A stretch of 64,000 nucleotides of DNA, from contig NZ_CP109967.1 in assembly GCF_026725475.1 (NCBI RefSeq), positions 496,001-560,000 of the forward strand. Reading direction: 5' to 3'. The notes beneath the pieces are model-generated. The model saw only the letters and a list, made by a program, of their open reading frames with translations, was not told the DNA's origin and ran no database searches. This DNA is from Catenovulum adriaticum. GTDB lineage: Bacteria; Pseudomonadota; Gammaproteobacteria; Enterobacterales; Alteromonadaceae. Every line of letters starts with the position of its first letter. Within the stretch, counting starts at the first letter, position 1. The position numbers and the translations under genes were made by a program. This document shows positions 10,201 through 17,760 of this stretch, in pieces.

Positions 10201-10307
10201 ATAACTTCCGTTTCGTCAATTTCTTGCGCTGCATTTACATTCGCAACCATGCTTAAAGCACTGGCTGAAAGTACAGAAACCGCTAATTTCGATAGTTTAA
10301 ATTGCAT
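7236..10307 (-). CDS. TonB-dependent receptor, oligosaccharide type
   Basis: Complete 1023-residue outer-membrane receptor. It has a signal peptide (ends VNANA/VNAAQ), a TonB-box-like segment (ETEVIQVQG), a plug domain at about 40-165 (KLPDQNLAEVLENI, GVQIRGSNRN, GSIGGTVNLKT), and a long 22-strand-type barrel ending in a terminal aromatic (VTYKF). The length and motifs fit the TIGR01782 class found in algal polysaccharide loci. The ATG at 10307 is preceded by AAGGGG. A perfect TTGTATTACAA operator lies 68 bp upstream, tying it to the alginate regulon. Uptake of alginate oligomers is inferred. Confidence 0.95.
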   Translation of the reverse strand: MQFKLSKLAVSVLSASALSMVANVNAAQEIDETEVIQVQGIRASLTSALNQKRDANNLVEVIQSEDIGKLPDQNLAEVLENITGIQITRTAGVGTGVQIRGSNRNIVQINGAQTVGTGDGRTGMKFEDLSAGIIAGVEVTKAAQAKTTEGSIGGTVNLKTIRPLALDETLATVRLQGEDSSLTTDGIMPRFSGAYGDNWETEAGKFGFVVSAALSRQEATSFRPRVDRDGSLVENVNADVIRVDDDGNPQTEDQPNKRPIAQSFDFLGIQFLNQETENFEYETKNVAASFEFAPNDDMKFFFDAILTDQEVRQESTRVQGSGVSAVLNYNLPTAFETVNFGSLGGQNLGSIQAATVGTIQPNLSVDDDDPNLRFNSDTGARVTDTKLFRLGGQWQVTANLKVSAELSSASSDTQTPKLDTQLNFINPNTPLDGLDANGDITSSTSNDNAVPFAYDLTGDQLAFGIDFDSQFAPTVNQLLDPSNTVLDQVDYSHGDTKNGDDAFRVDASYYLDSGVITSVDAGIRFNKVSHESLSVSDRIGGFSKMIDSPSGSLFSDILVAGPDNFGDADGRELALRNYLIVDPELAFNDPDQVIDTLHTAMDTHRTNMVNQGFSFSNDVDYLNRIPSSTAGFEVEEETTAVYAQANFEYEMLRGNFGIRHIETEVSSIGNTEVNGVVSKVNNKGEYSYTLPRLNLIADVTDDIAIRLGWGKDITRPEYGNLNTSVSYGTNENASVEIGNPSLSPMEATTFDLSAEWYFAEAAVLSIGYFSKDIENLFVTGTESAEVFASGFRDTDPNCPGGGIYNPAVQPNQLGNPAQEGLCVDIETSLNDPDTITQSGIEMAFQYDLSSFEQELGWASGFGIQANYTIQEYDGGSVENESATRGTDIFNAINGIYDERNFQKVTAVQGLLDFSENAYNITGYYEKHGLSARLRYTWREAYRTDDTAAGASRNSTLGFPVVVHDRGQVNASVSYDVNENLNVGIEAVNLTKSEITQSCVNEGALLCFQGLADRRVTAGVTYKF

Positions 10308-10374
10308 TGTATGACCCCTTGCTACTTATTATATTCGTTAGACAACTCAGTAATTGTTTAACACTTAAGAAATA

Positions 10375-10385
10375 TTGTATTACAA
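10375..10385. promoter_or_regulatory. Perfect FadR-family operator-like palindrome
   Basis: TTGTATTACAA, a perfect 5-bp-arm palindrome, lies upstream of the TonB receptor and is identical in form to the site at 1760-1770. Confidence 0.55.
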
Positions 10386-10766
10386 CGTCTGAGATTAAAT
10401 ATAATTCATTCCAGGAGCATTGTAAAACATAAATTTAACTATTTGCTGACAAATAAGCTAAAAATATACAGAAATTAATCATTTAAGGTTAAAAAATTAG
10501 CACTGAAAGCTTTTAAAGATCAATAGATATACTATCTAAACATTATTTAGCCTGATTAAATGATTAATTTGTAAGACAATTATTAATATTGGTAAACCAT
10601 TAGGCCCTCGTTATACAAAATAATGCGTTTTAGTGAGGGAACATTTATTGTATTAATTGCTTTACAAATAGAATAATATTTAATTTATATTATTTTAAAT
10701 ATGGGATCAGAAAGGAATAGTAGCTAGGAGAAAAGAAAGGGTGTCGCTAAAATGATTTGCATAAAA
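10386..10766. other. AT-rich intergenic stretch
   Basis: About 380 bp of AT-rich DNA without a gene. It contains a looser TTGTATTAATTG-like sequence near 10648 and otherwise nothing recognised. Confidence 0.4.
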
Positions 10767-10794
10767 AAAATGAGCACTTAAAGTGCTCATTTTT
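10767..10794 (-). terminator. Terminator after kdgF-like gene
   Basis: Stem TGAGCACTT / AAGTGCTCA flanked by eight A and five T residues, 67 bp downstream of the cupin gene on its strand. Confidence 0.8.
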
Positions 10795-10861
10795 GCTTTA
10801 GCCTATCCAGCTGGAATCAAAATAAGCTAAAGTGTGAGTTTGATTATAATTAGTGAAATAA

Positions 10862-11206
10862 TTATAAATCGTCTACAAAATCTTCTCGAGCGGGACTAAA
10901 TGTATCAATTAAAATACCGCCCGTTGGTGAAGTCGCGCCATGGTCTGCATGTGGCGGCATAAAGCAGCTATCACCCGCTTTTAGTACTTTAGTTACACCA
11001 TCAATATTAAAATGGAATTCACCCTCAACAATATAAGTAACTTGAGAATGTCTGTGAGCATGGTTATAACCTGTGGCACCCTTATCAAACCAAATTTTTA
11101 CAGCCATCAACTCTTTGTTGTAACCTAACATTTGACGCTTTAAACCACCGCCAATATCTTCAATTTCAGTTTCGTTGCCGTATGAAAAATGTTCACTTTG
11201 ACTCAT
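10862..11206 (-). CDS. kdgF: KdgF-like cupin, uronate-linearising protein
   Basis: Small single-domain cupin of 114 residues. KdgF proteins convert cyclic 4,5-unsaturated monouronates from alginate or pectin into the open-chain ketouronate DEH. The metal-binding set is visible as H49, H51, Q55 and H89 (H-A-H-R-H-S-Q and H-A-D-H), matching the H/H/Q/H ligand pattern of KdgF. No signal peptide, so cytoplasmic. It lies 113 bp downstream of the DehR-like gene on the same strand, with a hairpin between them. The pairing with a DEH reductase strongly supports the call. Confidence 0.88.
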   Translation of the reverse strand: MSQSEHFSYGNETEIEDIGGGLKRQMLGYNKELMAVKIWFDKGATGYNHAHRHSQVTYIVEGEFHFNIDGVTKVLKAGDSCFMPPHADHGATSPTGGILIDTFSPAREDFVDDL

Positions 11207-11239
11207 AATAAAACGCCTTTATTTGCTTATTTACAACGC

Positions 11240-11265
11240 AAAAAGATCATTAAAATGATCTTTTT
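11240..11265 (-). terminator. Hairpin between dehR-like and kdgF-like genes
   Basis: Stem AAAAAGATCATT / AATGATCTTTTT with a 2-nt loop ends in a T-run on the minus strand. It may attenuate read-through from the reductase into the cupin gene. Confidence 0.6.
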
Positions 11266-11319
11266 CACCGTCTACCAGCTATTAATAACAACAGGTAGAT
11301 CAAAGAGAGAATAAATTAA

Positions 11320-12198
11320 TTATTTTTCTAGCTTTAAAAAATAATCAAATATCTCAGGTACATTTCCATTACCCATACCTGCGTCAACAGCAGCTTGAAG
11401 GTTAGCTGAAGTACCCTCAGCGATTTGTGCTCTGGTACCTAAATCTTTAACCATTTCAAGGAAATAGCCTAAATCTTTATTCGCATTTCCAATTGAGAAA
11501 CCTAAGTCACTCACATTATCAACCGCGTAGTTTTTACAAAACTGCATAAACGGCGAGCTAGATGGGCCAGTCGACATAATATCAAAAAGCTGCTGACGGT
11601 CGACACCGGCTTTATCTGCAACCGCAAACGCTTGTGACATTGCAGTTACTGTCGTCATACCCATAAAGTTGTTAATTAACTTAGTTGTATGACCTGCACC
11701 TAAAGCCCCTAAATAAAATACATTTTCGCCTTGCATCTCAAGTACAGATTTTACTTTATCAAAAGTTGCCTGATCACCTGAAGCCATAATGTTTAGCAAA
11801 CCGTCTTTAGCGTGTGCTGGCGTACGGCCTAGAGGAGCATCGATCATGCCTGCGCCTTTTTTCGCTAAATCAGCGCCAATTTTACGCGTTGATGCTGGAA
11901 TTGAAGTACCAAAATCAATTAATACCGCACCTTCTTTAATGCCTGCTAAGATACCGTCATCCGCATAAACAACTTTTTCAACGATCGTTGATGTTGTCAA
12001 ACAAAGCATTACAATGTCGCTAGCTTCAGCTAACTCTTTAGCCGTTTTAGCTTCAGTAGCACCGCGTGCAACAACGGCCGCAACAGCATCTTTATTCAGG
12101 TCCATTACAATCGGCTCAAAGCCTTTATTTTGTAAATTTTCAACCATATTGCTGCCCATAAGGCCAAGGCCGATGAAACCTATTGTAGGTTTTGCCAT
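11320..12198 (-). CDS. dehR: 3-hydroxyisobutyrate-dehydrogenase-family reductase, probable DEH reductase
   Basis: NAD(P)-dependent beta-hydroxyacid dehydrogenase of 292 residues. The N-terminal Rossmann fold carries GFIGLGLMGSNM, and the C-terminal helical domain carries the catalytic Lys K173 in GAGHTTKLINN. DehR of alginolytic Vibrio, which reduces DEH to 2-keto-3-deoxygluconate, belongs to this family. The next gene is a KdgF-like cupin that makes DEH, which favours that role over 3-hydroxyisobutyrate or tartronate semialdehyde metabolism. The start is set by AGGAG 6 bp before the ATG at 12198. Degenerate FadR-type sites lie about 190-215 bp upstream. Confidence 0.82.
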   Translation of the reverse strand: MAKPTIGFIGLGLMGSNMVENLQNKGFEPIVMDLNKDAVAAVVARGATEAKTAKELAEASDIVMLCLTTSTIVEKVVYADDGILAGIKEGAVLIDFGTSIPASTRKIGADLAKKGAGMIDAPLGRTPAHAKDGLLNIMASGDQATFDKVKSVLEMQGENVFYLGALGAGHTTKLINNFMGMTTVTAMSQAFAVADKAGVDRQQLFDIMSTGPSSSPFMQFCKNYAVDNVSDLGFSIGNANKDLGYFLEMVKDLGTRAQIAEGTSANLQAAVDAGMGNGNVPEIFDYFLKLEK

Positions 12199-12384
12199 GT
12201 CAAACTCCTAAATGAATTAACATAATTATCTGAGTGTGAAAAATATTTACTTATGGCTCAGATCAACTTTCAACATAAGTGACCTGCTATACAAAAGAGT
12301 GACTAGCAAGCTTTCACTGTAAATTAATCAACAAATACATACTAACCAATTACCGAAAACATTGTCAACCAATTTTACCTCAAA

Positions 12385-12417
12385 TTGTAAAACAAAAATA
12401 AAAACATGTAATACTAT
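12385..12417. promoter_or_regulatory. Degenerate FadR-type sites upstream of dehR-like gene
   Basis: TTGTAAAACAA (12385-12395, one arm mismatch) and ATGTAATACTA (12406-12416, weaker) resemble the TTGTA-N-TACAA palindromes of this region. They are the best candidates for regulon control of dehR and kdgF. Confidence 0.35.
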
Positions 12418-12435
12418 AGTAAAATTTAGCGAATT

Positions 12436-12990
12436 TTAGTGCTGCCACTCGTGTTTGAGCAATTCAGCTTTACCTGCACTGAGCTTTACTTCGAACTTTT
12501 TTTCATCGCCAGATGATGGATTAACTGTATAAAATTCGTAAATGATCACACGGTTTGCTTGTTTGCCGGTTACTTGTTCACTTTCAATAATCCGTTTTGG
12601 TTGGATATTAGGCTGTTCAGATTTTAATGCCGCAACAACAATATCAGGCGTTTGCTTTAATGTAAGATCACGTTGGATTTCTACTATTTGCCATCGATTA
12701 TTTTGTTTTAATAGGTCAAATTCAATTTCATTTCCGTCTTTATCAAGTCCTTCAACATCAATGTATACATTGCCGTGTTTATACTCCTTTTCAGCTTCTT
12801 TTACGACAAACCCTGGCCGAGCTTGATTAATGACATCAGTTACTTGTTGTGGTAATTCCGCTATACTCAACTCAACTTTTTTATTTAAACTAGCGCCAAT
12901 TTTTGACTCTTTCGCTGATGCGTTAGTAATAATAAATACAGATGCTAGCGCGGCGATTAATGGATTAACGAATAAGTATTGTTTTTTCAT
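12436..12990 (-). CDS. Periplasmic PepSY-like protein of unknown function
   Basis: A 184-residue exported protein with a signal peptide ending TNASA. The mature part shows two repeats of the PepSY-like kind, with short beta strands around a helix (LPQQVTDVINQARPGFVVKEAEK, NVYIDVEGLDKDGNEIEFDL, then PDIVVAALKSEQPNIQPKRII, VIIYEFYTV). Such domains act as inhibitory or binding modules in the periplasm; no function is known here. The ATG at 12990 follows GGAG; a TTG 12 bp upstream is part of that ribosome-binding site. It appears monocistronic, and its link to the alginate genes is positional only. Confidence 0.7.
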   Translation of the reverse strand: MKKQYLFVNPLIAALASVFIITNASAKESKIGASLNKKVELSIAELPQQVTDVINQARPGFVVKEAEKEYKHGNVYIDVEGLDKDGNEIEFDLLKQNNRWQIVEIQRDLTLKQTPDIVVAALKSEQPNIQPKRIIESEQVTGKQANRVIIYEFYTVNPSSGDEKKFEVKLSAGKAELLKHEWQH

Positions 12991-13469
12991 GTTTAACTCC
13001 AATATAAATAAATTCTTTCAGTCTCAGTTGTAAATTAACAGGTGAACTTGAAGGCTCCCACCGTGGACAAACTTAAGTTTCCATAATTTTTGTAAATTGC
13101 AAATTATTGATAAGTTAGTGCTTGAGCGTTTTAACAGTCAGCTCAACAATAAAGTGTAATATAAATTTAAAAATAAAAACAAACATTGAATTACAAAGAT
13201 ACAAACAATCTAGACTGAAAATCAATAAATAAAACAAAGTAATTGCTAGATCGTAAACATGCTTCGTTTGTCGTTAAAATATTTCATTTTTAATTTAAAA
13301 ATAAAGTATTTAAATACAATAAGTTAATATAAAATATCAATATATTTATAAAAACAACTGTAAAATAAAAAACTTTATATCGTTTTACAAAATTAAATAT
13401 TTAGACGAATTTAGTACGGGATAGGTTGGCGGAATAATGATTAGCACGCTTGATAATAATTGGTTAAGA
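12991..13469. other. AT-rich intergenic stretch
   Basis: Nearly 480 bp of very AT-rich sequence with long A/T runs and no credible ORF or palindrome. It holds the promoter of the PepSY-like gene. It marks the border between the alginate and the inositol/mannoside regions. Confidence 0.4.
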
Positions 13470-13498
13470 GGTGAGTAGTTTAACAAAACATACTCACC
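13470..13498 (-). terminator. Possible terminator of the GH28-GH92 operon
   Basis: Stem GGTGAGTA / TACTCACC around a 13-nt loop, 35 bp after the GH92 stop. No clean T-run follows on the minus strand, so the call is weak. Confidence 0.35.
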
Positions 13499-13532
13499 AA
13501 ATAGATTAAAATTAAATTAAAAGGTAAATAGC

Positions 13533-15659
13533 TTAATTCAATTTTGTTTGATATAAATGCTCTTGTCCCCATTTTAGGTTTGCGGTAGCGCCTAATTTAA
13601 ATTGTAGATCACCACCATTTTGTATTTCTTCATGTGTTATCCAAGCTCGGTTTATTAACTGACCATTTAGCTCAACAGAATGAATATAAGGGTAATCAGC
13701 TGGCGGCTTATCAGTACTAATTAATAACTGGTTTCCATTTTCTAAGTTAAGTGTAATTTTATTTAACTGTGGGGTGTGTAAACTATATACAGCTTCACCA
13801 GGAACCGCCGGATATAAGCCCATCATAGTAAATACATACCAAGCCGACATGGTAGCTGCATCATTATCCATTTCAGGTAACATACCTTCAGGTTTTGCCT
13901 GAAATACTTGTCGAACGACCGGGGTTTCCCGTTTTTCATGTGTTTTGTAATAATGAACTGTCTCAGTATGGATCAGTTCATGTATTAATTTTTGAGTGCG
14001 CCAGGCTTCACCGGTAAAGTTATATAAAAAAGGGGTTTGGATATCAGGCTGATTTGCCATGTTAAATAAGTGGCGTTCAAAAAATAGAGTCAGTTGATTA
14101 TTAAAGCTTCTTTCGCCATCTAATTCATTAATAATCCAAGATAAATCGTGTGGAACAAACCATCTATATTGCCACAAAGTTCCTTCATATAGCCCATCAC
14201 CGTGCATAATATCTGATTGATCTGTCATAACTTCAAATTTGTCACGCCAAATATCTCGATATTGAGCTGCTTTTGACAAAAATTGTTGATACAATTTTTC
14301 ATCCCCAGCCAGCTTTGCTAATTTAGCAATAGCCCAATCACCGTAAGCAGCTTCTAGTATTTGATCAGGTGATTTACGTGGCATTTTTGCCGACTCTTGC
14401 ACTAAATACGGCAACAAGGGTGCTAAATCAAAACCACGAATTCCTTTTTGCCAAGCATCCAGCAAGACAATGGCCGAATGTTCTGTTCGAACGCTAGGCA
14501 GCGGCGCATTTTGAGTCGCCCAATTTTGTTTATTCTGGGTGTATAATTTAGCCAGTGACGCTGTTATTTCTTGCATTTTAGATGGCTCTAAAATAGTTAA
14601 TAATGGCAACTGTGTTCTAAAGTTATCCCAAATAGACCAGCCATAGTAATAATCAGAGTCAGTTTTTGAGTACACTTTATTATCTGGTGCTCTATAAGTG
14701 TTAGTACTGCGAGTTAAATTAGAAGGCGACAAATAAACACGATAAAGGTGTGAGTAAAATATCTTTTTTGTCTCGTCGTCGGCTTCAATGTGCACTTTAC
14801 TTAACAATTGCTCCCATAAATTTTTCGCATGCTGTTTAGCTTGCGTAAAACCACCTATGTTTGCATCGGTTAACCGAGCCTCTTTTGCAGTATTGGTGGA
14901 TACAGCTGAAAACCCCGTATGCAGCGCTATTTTTTTACCTGCTTGAACTGAATAATGAAGCAAGAATTTATGCTGATCAACTTGACTGACTTTTTGAGGC
15001 TTTTGGCTCGGCATTAAATTAAAATAAGTTTGAAATTTACCTAAATCGCAAACGGTTGCGGCACGTACCCGACCGTTTACTTCACCGGAGTCTGACACTT
15101 GATAATCAGCTTCGTAAAATTTATGATGTGCGTTCGTTAAATCGACAGATATAACAACCTCGCCTGCTTTTGGAAATTGATATATTTGCCAGCCACTAGC
15201 AGGAGATACTGTCATTTCCGCCAAAATTTTATCCTGACCATAGACAACTGAATAATAACCTGCAGTCGCCTGTTCAGATGTTTTATCTAGTTTTACTGGG
15301 CTAAAGCTCATGGATTTATCATCATTTATGTAATCAGCTCGCGTTAACACACTGCCACCGGAACCCCGGCAACCGACACCATCAGTTCGTAAATGCGAAA
15401 AACCTAAAAATTCAGTTGAATAATAGTCATAACCAGAATGAGGTCGACCTGGTGTTTCAGGTCCCAACTGAACCATACCAAAAGGCATACTGGCAGCCGG
15501 GTGTAATTGGCCATGATCGCCAGCCGTACCGATAAAAGGATCAATATATGAAGTAATTTGAACCTTATTCTGCATTTTAACGGGCTGTTGAGTATTTTCT
15601 TTTGCGCAGCCAATCAATAAGATACTGCAGAGTAAAAGACAAACTAGTTGATACGCCAT
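13533..15659 (-). CDS. GH92-family alpha-mannosidase, lipoprotein, divergent active site
   Basis: Calcium-dependent exo-alpha-mannosidase family, typically acting on N-glycans or other alpha-mannosides. The lipoprotein signal has lipobox LIGC. The N-terminal beta domain begins with the GH92 hallmark (YIDPFIGTAGDHG, then PAASMPFGMVQLGPET), and the helical catalytic domain carries YEGTLWQYRWFVPHD near residue 490, including the general-acid Glu. The usual GN(D/E)DxGQMSAW motif near residue 605 reads MDNDAATMSAWYVF, so one of the two conserved acidic positions is Asn. The length of 708 residues is normal. It follows the GH28 gene by 17 bp, so both are one operon behind a LacI-type operator. Confidence 0.85.
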   Translation of the reverse strand: MAYQLVCLLLCSILLIGCAKENTQQPVKMQNKVQITSYIDPFIGTAGDHGQLHPAASMPFGMVQLGPETPGRPHSGYDYYSTEFLGFSHLRTDGVGCRGSGGSVLTRADYINDDKSMSFSPVKLDKTSEQATAGYYSVVYGQDKILAEMTVSPASGWQIYQFPKAGEVVISVDLTNAHHKFYEADYQVSDSGEVNGRVRAATVCDLGKFQTYFNLMPSQKPQKVSQVDQHKFLLHYSVQAGKKIALHTGFSAVSTNTAKEARLTDANIGGFTQAKQHAKNLWEQLLSKVHIEADDETKKIFYSHLYRVYLSPSNLTRSTNTYRAPDNKVYSKTDSDYYYGWSIWDNFRTQLPLLTILEPSKMQEITASLAKLYTQNKQNWATQNAPLPSVRTEHSAIVLLDAWQKGIRGFDLAPLLPYLVQESAKMPRKSPDQILEAAYGDWAIAKLAKLAGDEKLYQQFLSKAAQYRDIWRDKFEVMTDQSDIMHGDGLYEGTLWQYRWFVPHDLSWIINELDGERSFNNQLTLFFERHLFNMANQPDIQTPFLYNFTGEAWRTQKLIHELIHTETVHYYKTHEKRETPVVRQVFQAKPEGMLPEMDNDAATMSAWYVFTMMGLYPAVPGEAVYSLHTPQLNKITLNLENGNQLLISTDKPPADYPYIHSVELNGQLINRAWITHEEIQNGGDLQFKLGATANLKWGQEHLYQTKLN

Positions 15660-15676
15660 ATTCGTATAATCCTTAA

Positions 15677-17356
15677 TTAATGCCAGCTGACTTGACGACT
15701 TTGCTCATCAATTTTTAATACATTACGACTTAAAGACTCAAGATTACCTGCTTTATTCAACCCTTTAACCTCGCTAATTTTAACTTGAACAACCTTATTA
15801 CAAACAACTTGTGTATTGTTCGTAGATAAGATATCGCTCTTGTTTAGTGTCAAATTTTGCACGTCATTGAACACATAAGCTGGTCTAAAATCAGCCTCCC
15901 GCGCAACTAACTTGATATTGTTCATTTTTAAGCCTGTGACATGGCGAACAAATAGCCCCCAAGCCGGTAATTCACCAAACATGGTATACTCTGGATACTC
16001 AGCTCTTTCTTGCGGAACTAAATCAGGTAAATCCGCGGGTCGATACGCAAATCCTTTATTCGCTCTACCTGGATAGCTAATTTCAATATTTTCTAAAATG
16101 ACATTTTCGACATGCGCATCTGGTAACCCACTAATAGAGGCTGGAATAGGATTAAAAAAGCTATTTAATGCAGGTCCACGGACTTGATATTCAGCATCTG
16201 CTCTTAAGAACGAAATGTAGGCTTTGACATTAGAAATTTTAATATTCTTTAAATTACCCACTGGAGTATTAACTGGCACATCCCGATTTCTTTGTCCACG
16301 ACGAATGAAAATTGCACATCCAACATTATATGCATCTACATTGTTTATTTTTACATTTTCAAGTTTAGCGCCATCCACTGTCTCTAAGGCAATTGCACTA
16401 CGGTAAGTGTCAAAAACCTGAATATTTTCAATTTCAACATTCGTAAACCCCCACATAGATTCAGTACCAAACTTAATACCATTTGAACTTGAACGTAAAA
16501 CACAATCTGAAATATAAACATGGTTATTATGAAACTGACCACCTGTTGTCGACTTTAAACAAATCGCATCATCTGCAGCGTTGACAAAACAACCCGTAAT
16601 TTTAACGTTTTCACAGTCATTAATATCTATACCATCATTGTTCCAAAATGCATCACTTTCTACTTTCATGTTGTCTATTTCAAGGTAACGACAACCAGCA
16701 TAATGCTGTACCCAGCCAGCACTATTTTTTATGTTAATATCGTATAATTTAATATCTTCGCAGTGGTGGAAAGCAATCACGCTCGGACGATGTCGAGAGC
16801 GATTTCGACGATCATTAAAGTCCGGTTCAACTCTTACTCCTCTGTGATGCAAATCATTTATATTTAGTGCAAGTTCACGGCCGCGTCCATCAATTGAACC
16901 AGGGCCACTAATTGCGATATTTTTACAACGATTAGCTTCTAATAATGAATGCACCATACCGTCATGCGATTGGTAATCATAAATATTTGTGCTACCCAAT
17001 AAAGTAGCGCCCTGTTCAAAATGTAAATGCACATTATTCTTTAAAGTTAAAGAACCTGTATGGTATTGCCCTTCAGGGAAAATAAGTGTTCCCCCATCTG
17101 CGTAACTAGCGGCTTTATTAATCGCATTTTGAATCGATTTTGTATCTAAAGCTGCTCCGTTCCCTAACGCGCCAAATGATTTAACATTTAAAGTTTTTGT
17201 TTGTTTAATAGGCTGACGAGTTGGATTTTTTGAACGGTTTTTTTCAAATTGAGTCAAATAATTCTCTAATTGACGTGCTATTACATTGAAAGCGGTAAAC
17301 TGGGCAGCAGCAAATGCCGCTAAGGACGTTTTTAAAAACTTTCTTCTATTAATCAT
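15677..17356 (-). CDS. GH28-family exo-acting glycosidase with TAT signal
   Basis: Right-handed beta-helix glycosidase of the polygalacturonase family. A twin-arginine signal (MINRRKFLK, hydrophobic AAFAAAQFTAF) implies export folded. The family start (LNVKSFGALGNG, LDTKSIQNAIN) is followed by active-site segments WNNDGID, NAADDAICLKS and SSNGIKFG, which correspond to the NTD, DD and RIK regions; the usual GHG motif is not recognisable. The ATG at 17356 follows AGGCG; the in-frame start at 17377 lies further out. Exo-polygalacturonase, rhamnogalacturonase or xylogalacturonan activity is possible, and the partner GH92 suggests a glycan other than plain pectin. It is first in its operon, with the 26-bp palindromic operator about 190 bp upstream. 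Confidence 0.85.
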   Translation of the reverse strand: MINRRKFLKTSLAAFAAAQFTAFNVIARQLENYLTQFEKNRSKNPTRQPIKQTKTLNVKSFGALGNGAALDTKSIQNAINKAASYADGGTLIFPEGQYHTGSLTLKNNVHLHFEQGATLLGSTNIYDYQSHDGMVHSLLEANRCKNIAISGPGSIDGRGRELALNINDLHHRGVRVEPDFNDRRNRSRHRPSVIAFHHCEDIKLYDINIKNSAGWVQHYAGCRYLEIDNMKVESDAFWNNDGIDINDCENVKITGCFVNAADDAICLKSTTGGQFHNNHVYISDCVLRSSSNGIKFGTESMWGFTNVEIENIQVFDTYRSAIALETVDGAKLENVKINNVDAYNVGCAIFIRRGQRNRDVPVNTPVGNLKNIKISNVKAYISFLRADAEYQVRGPALNSFFNPIPASISGLPDAHVENVILENIEISYPGRANKGFAYRPADLPDLVPQERAEYPEYTMFGELPAWGLFVRHVTGLKMNNIKLVAREADFRPAYVFNDVQNLTLNKSDILSTNNTQVVCNKVVQVKISEVKGLNKAGNLESLSRNVLKIDEQSRQVSWH

Positions 17357-17546
17357 ATTGGTCGCCTGAGTATACAAAAATAAAACAACAATCTATTAGC
17401 TTTAAACTTTTTCAATATGCATTTATTTAACAAATAAATAATAAGACTAGGTGTAAACAATTCCGAGCAATACTTGAACTTTATTTTAGTAAATCGGAAA
17501 ATAACAACATTTTCAATACACACTGAAACACTTATTTAAACTACCT

Positions 17547-17572
17547 CAGTATTGACACCGGTGTCAATACTG
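17547..17572. promoter_or_regulatory. LacI-type operator upstream of GH28-GH92 operon
   Basis: The core TTGACACCGGTGTCAA (17552-17567) is extended symmetrically by CAGTA/TACTG to a perfect 26-bp palindrome. It is one of six copies of the core between 17.5 and 29 kb. The core contains a TTGACA hexamer on each strand, so a bound repressor would cover a -35 element. Confidence 0.75.
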
Positions 17573-17707
17573 AATTTTGATTTTCCTATATAAAAACCAT
17601 TAACACATTTTACCTTCTTGCAGTCTTACGAATTAAAATATCTTATTAACTCGGTTACAAGGCAATGACATTACTATGATATATTTCAACAAAATAATTT
17701 GTAAATA

Positions 17708-17723
17708 TTAACACCGGTGTCAC
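17708..17723. promoter_or_regulatory. LacI-type operator upstream of broken glucuronidase-like gene
   Basis: TTAACACCGGTGTCAC matches the regulon palindrome at 14 of 16 positions (one change in each arm). It lies about 50 bp before the pseudogene start, so the broken gene was a regulon member. Confidence 0.65.
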
Positions 17724-17760
17724 TGCGGTAGTGTAAACAGCAATCATTATAGGTCTTATT

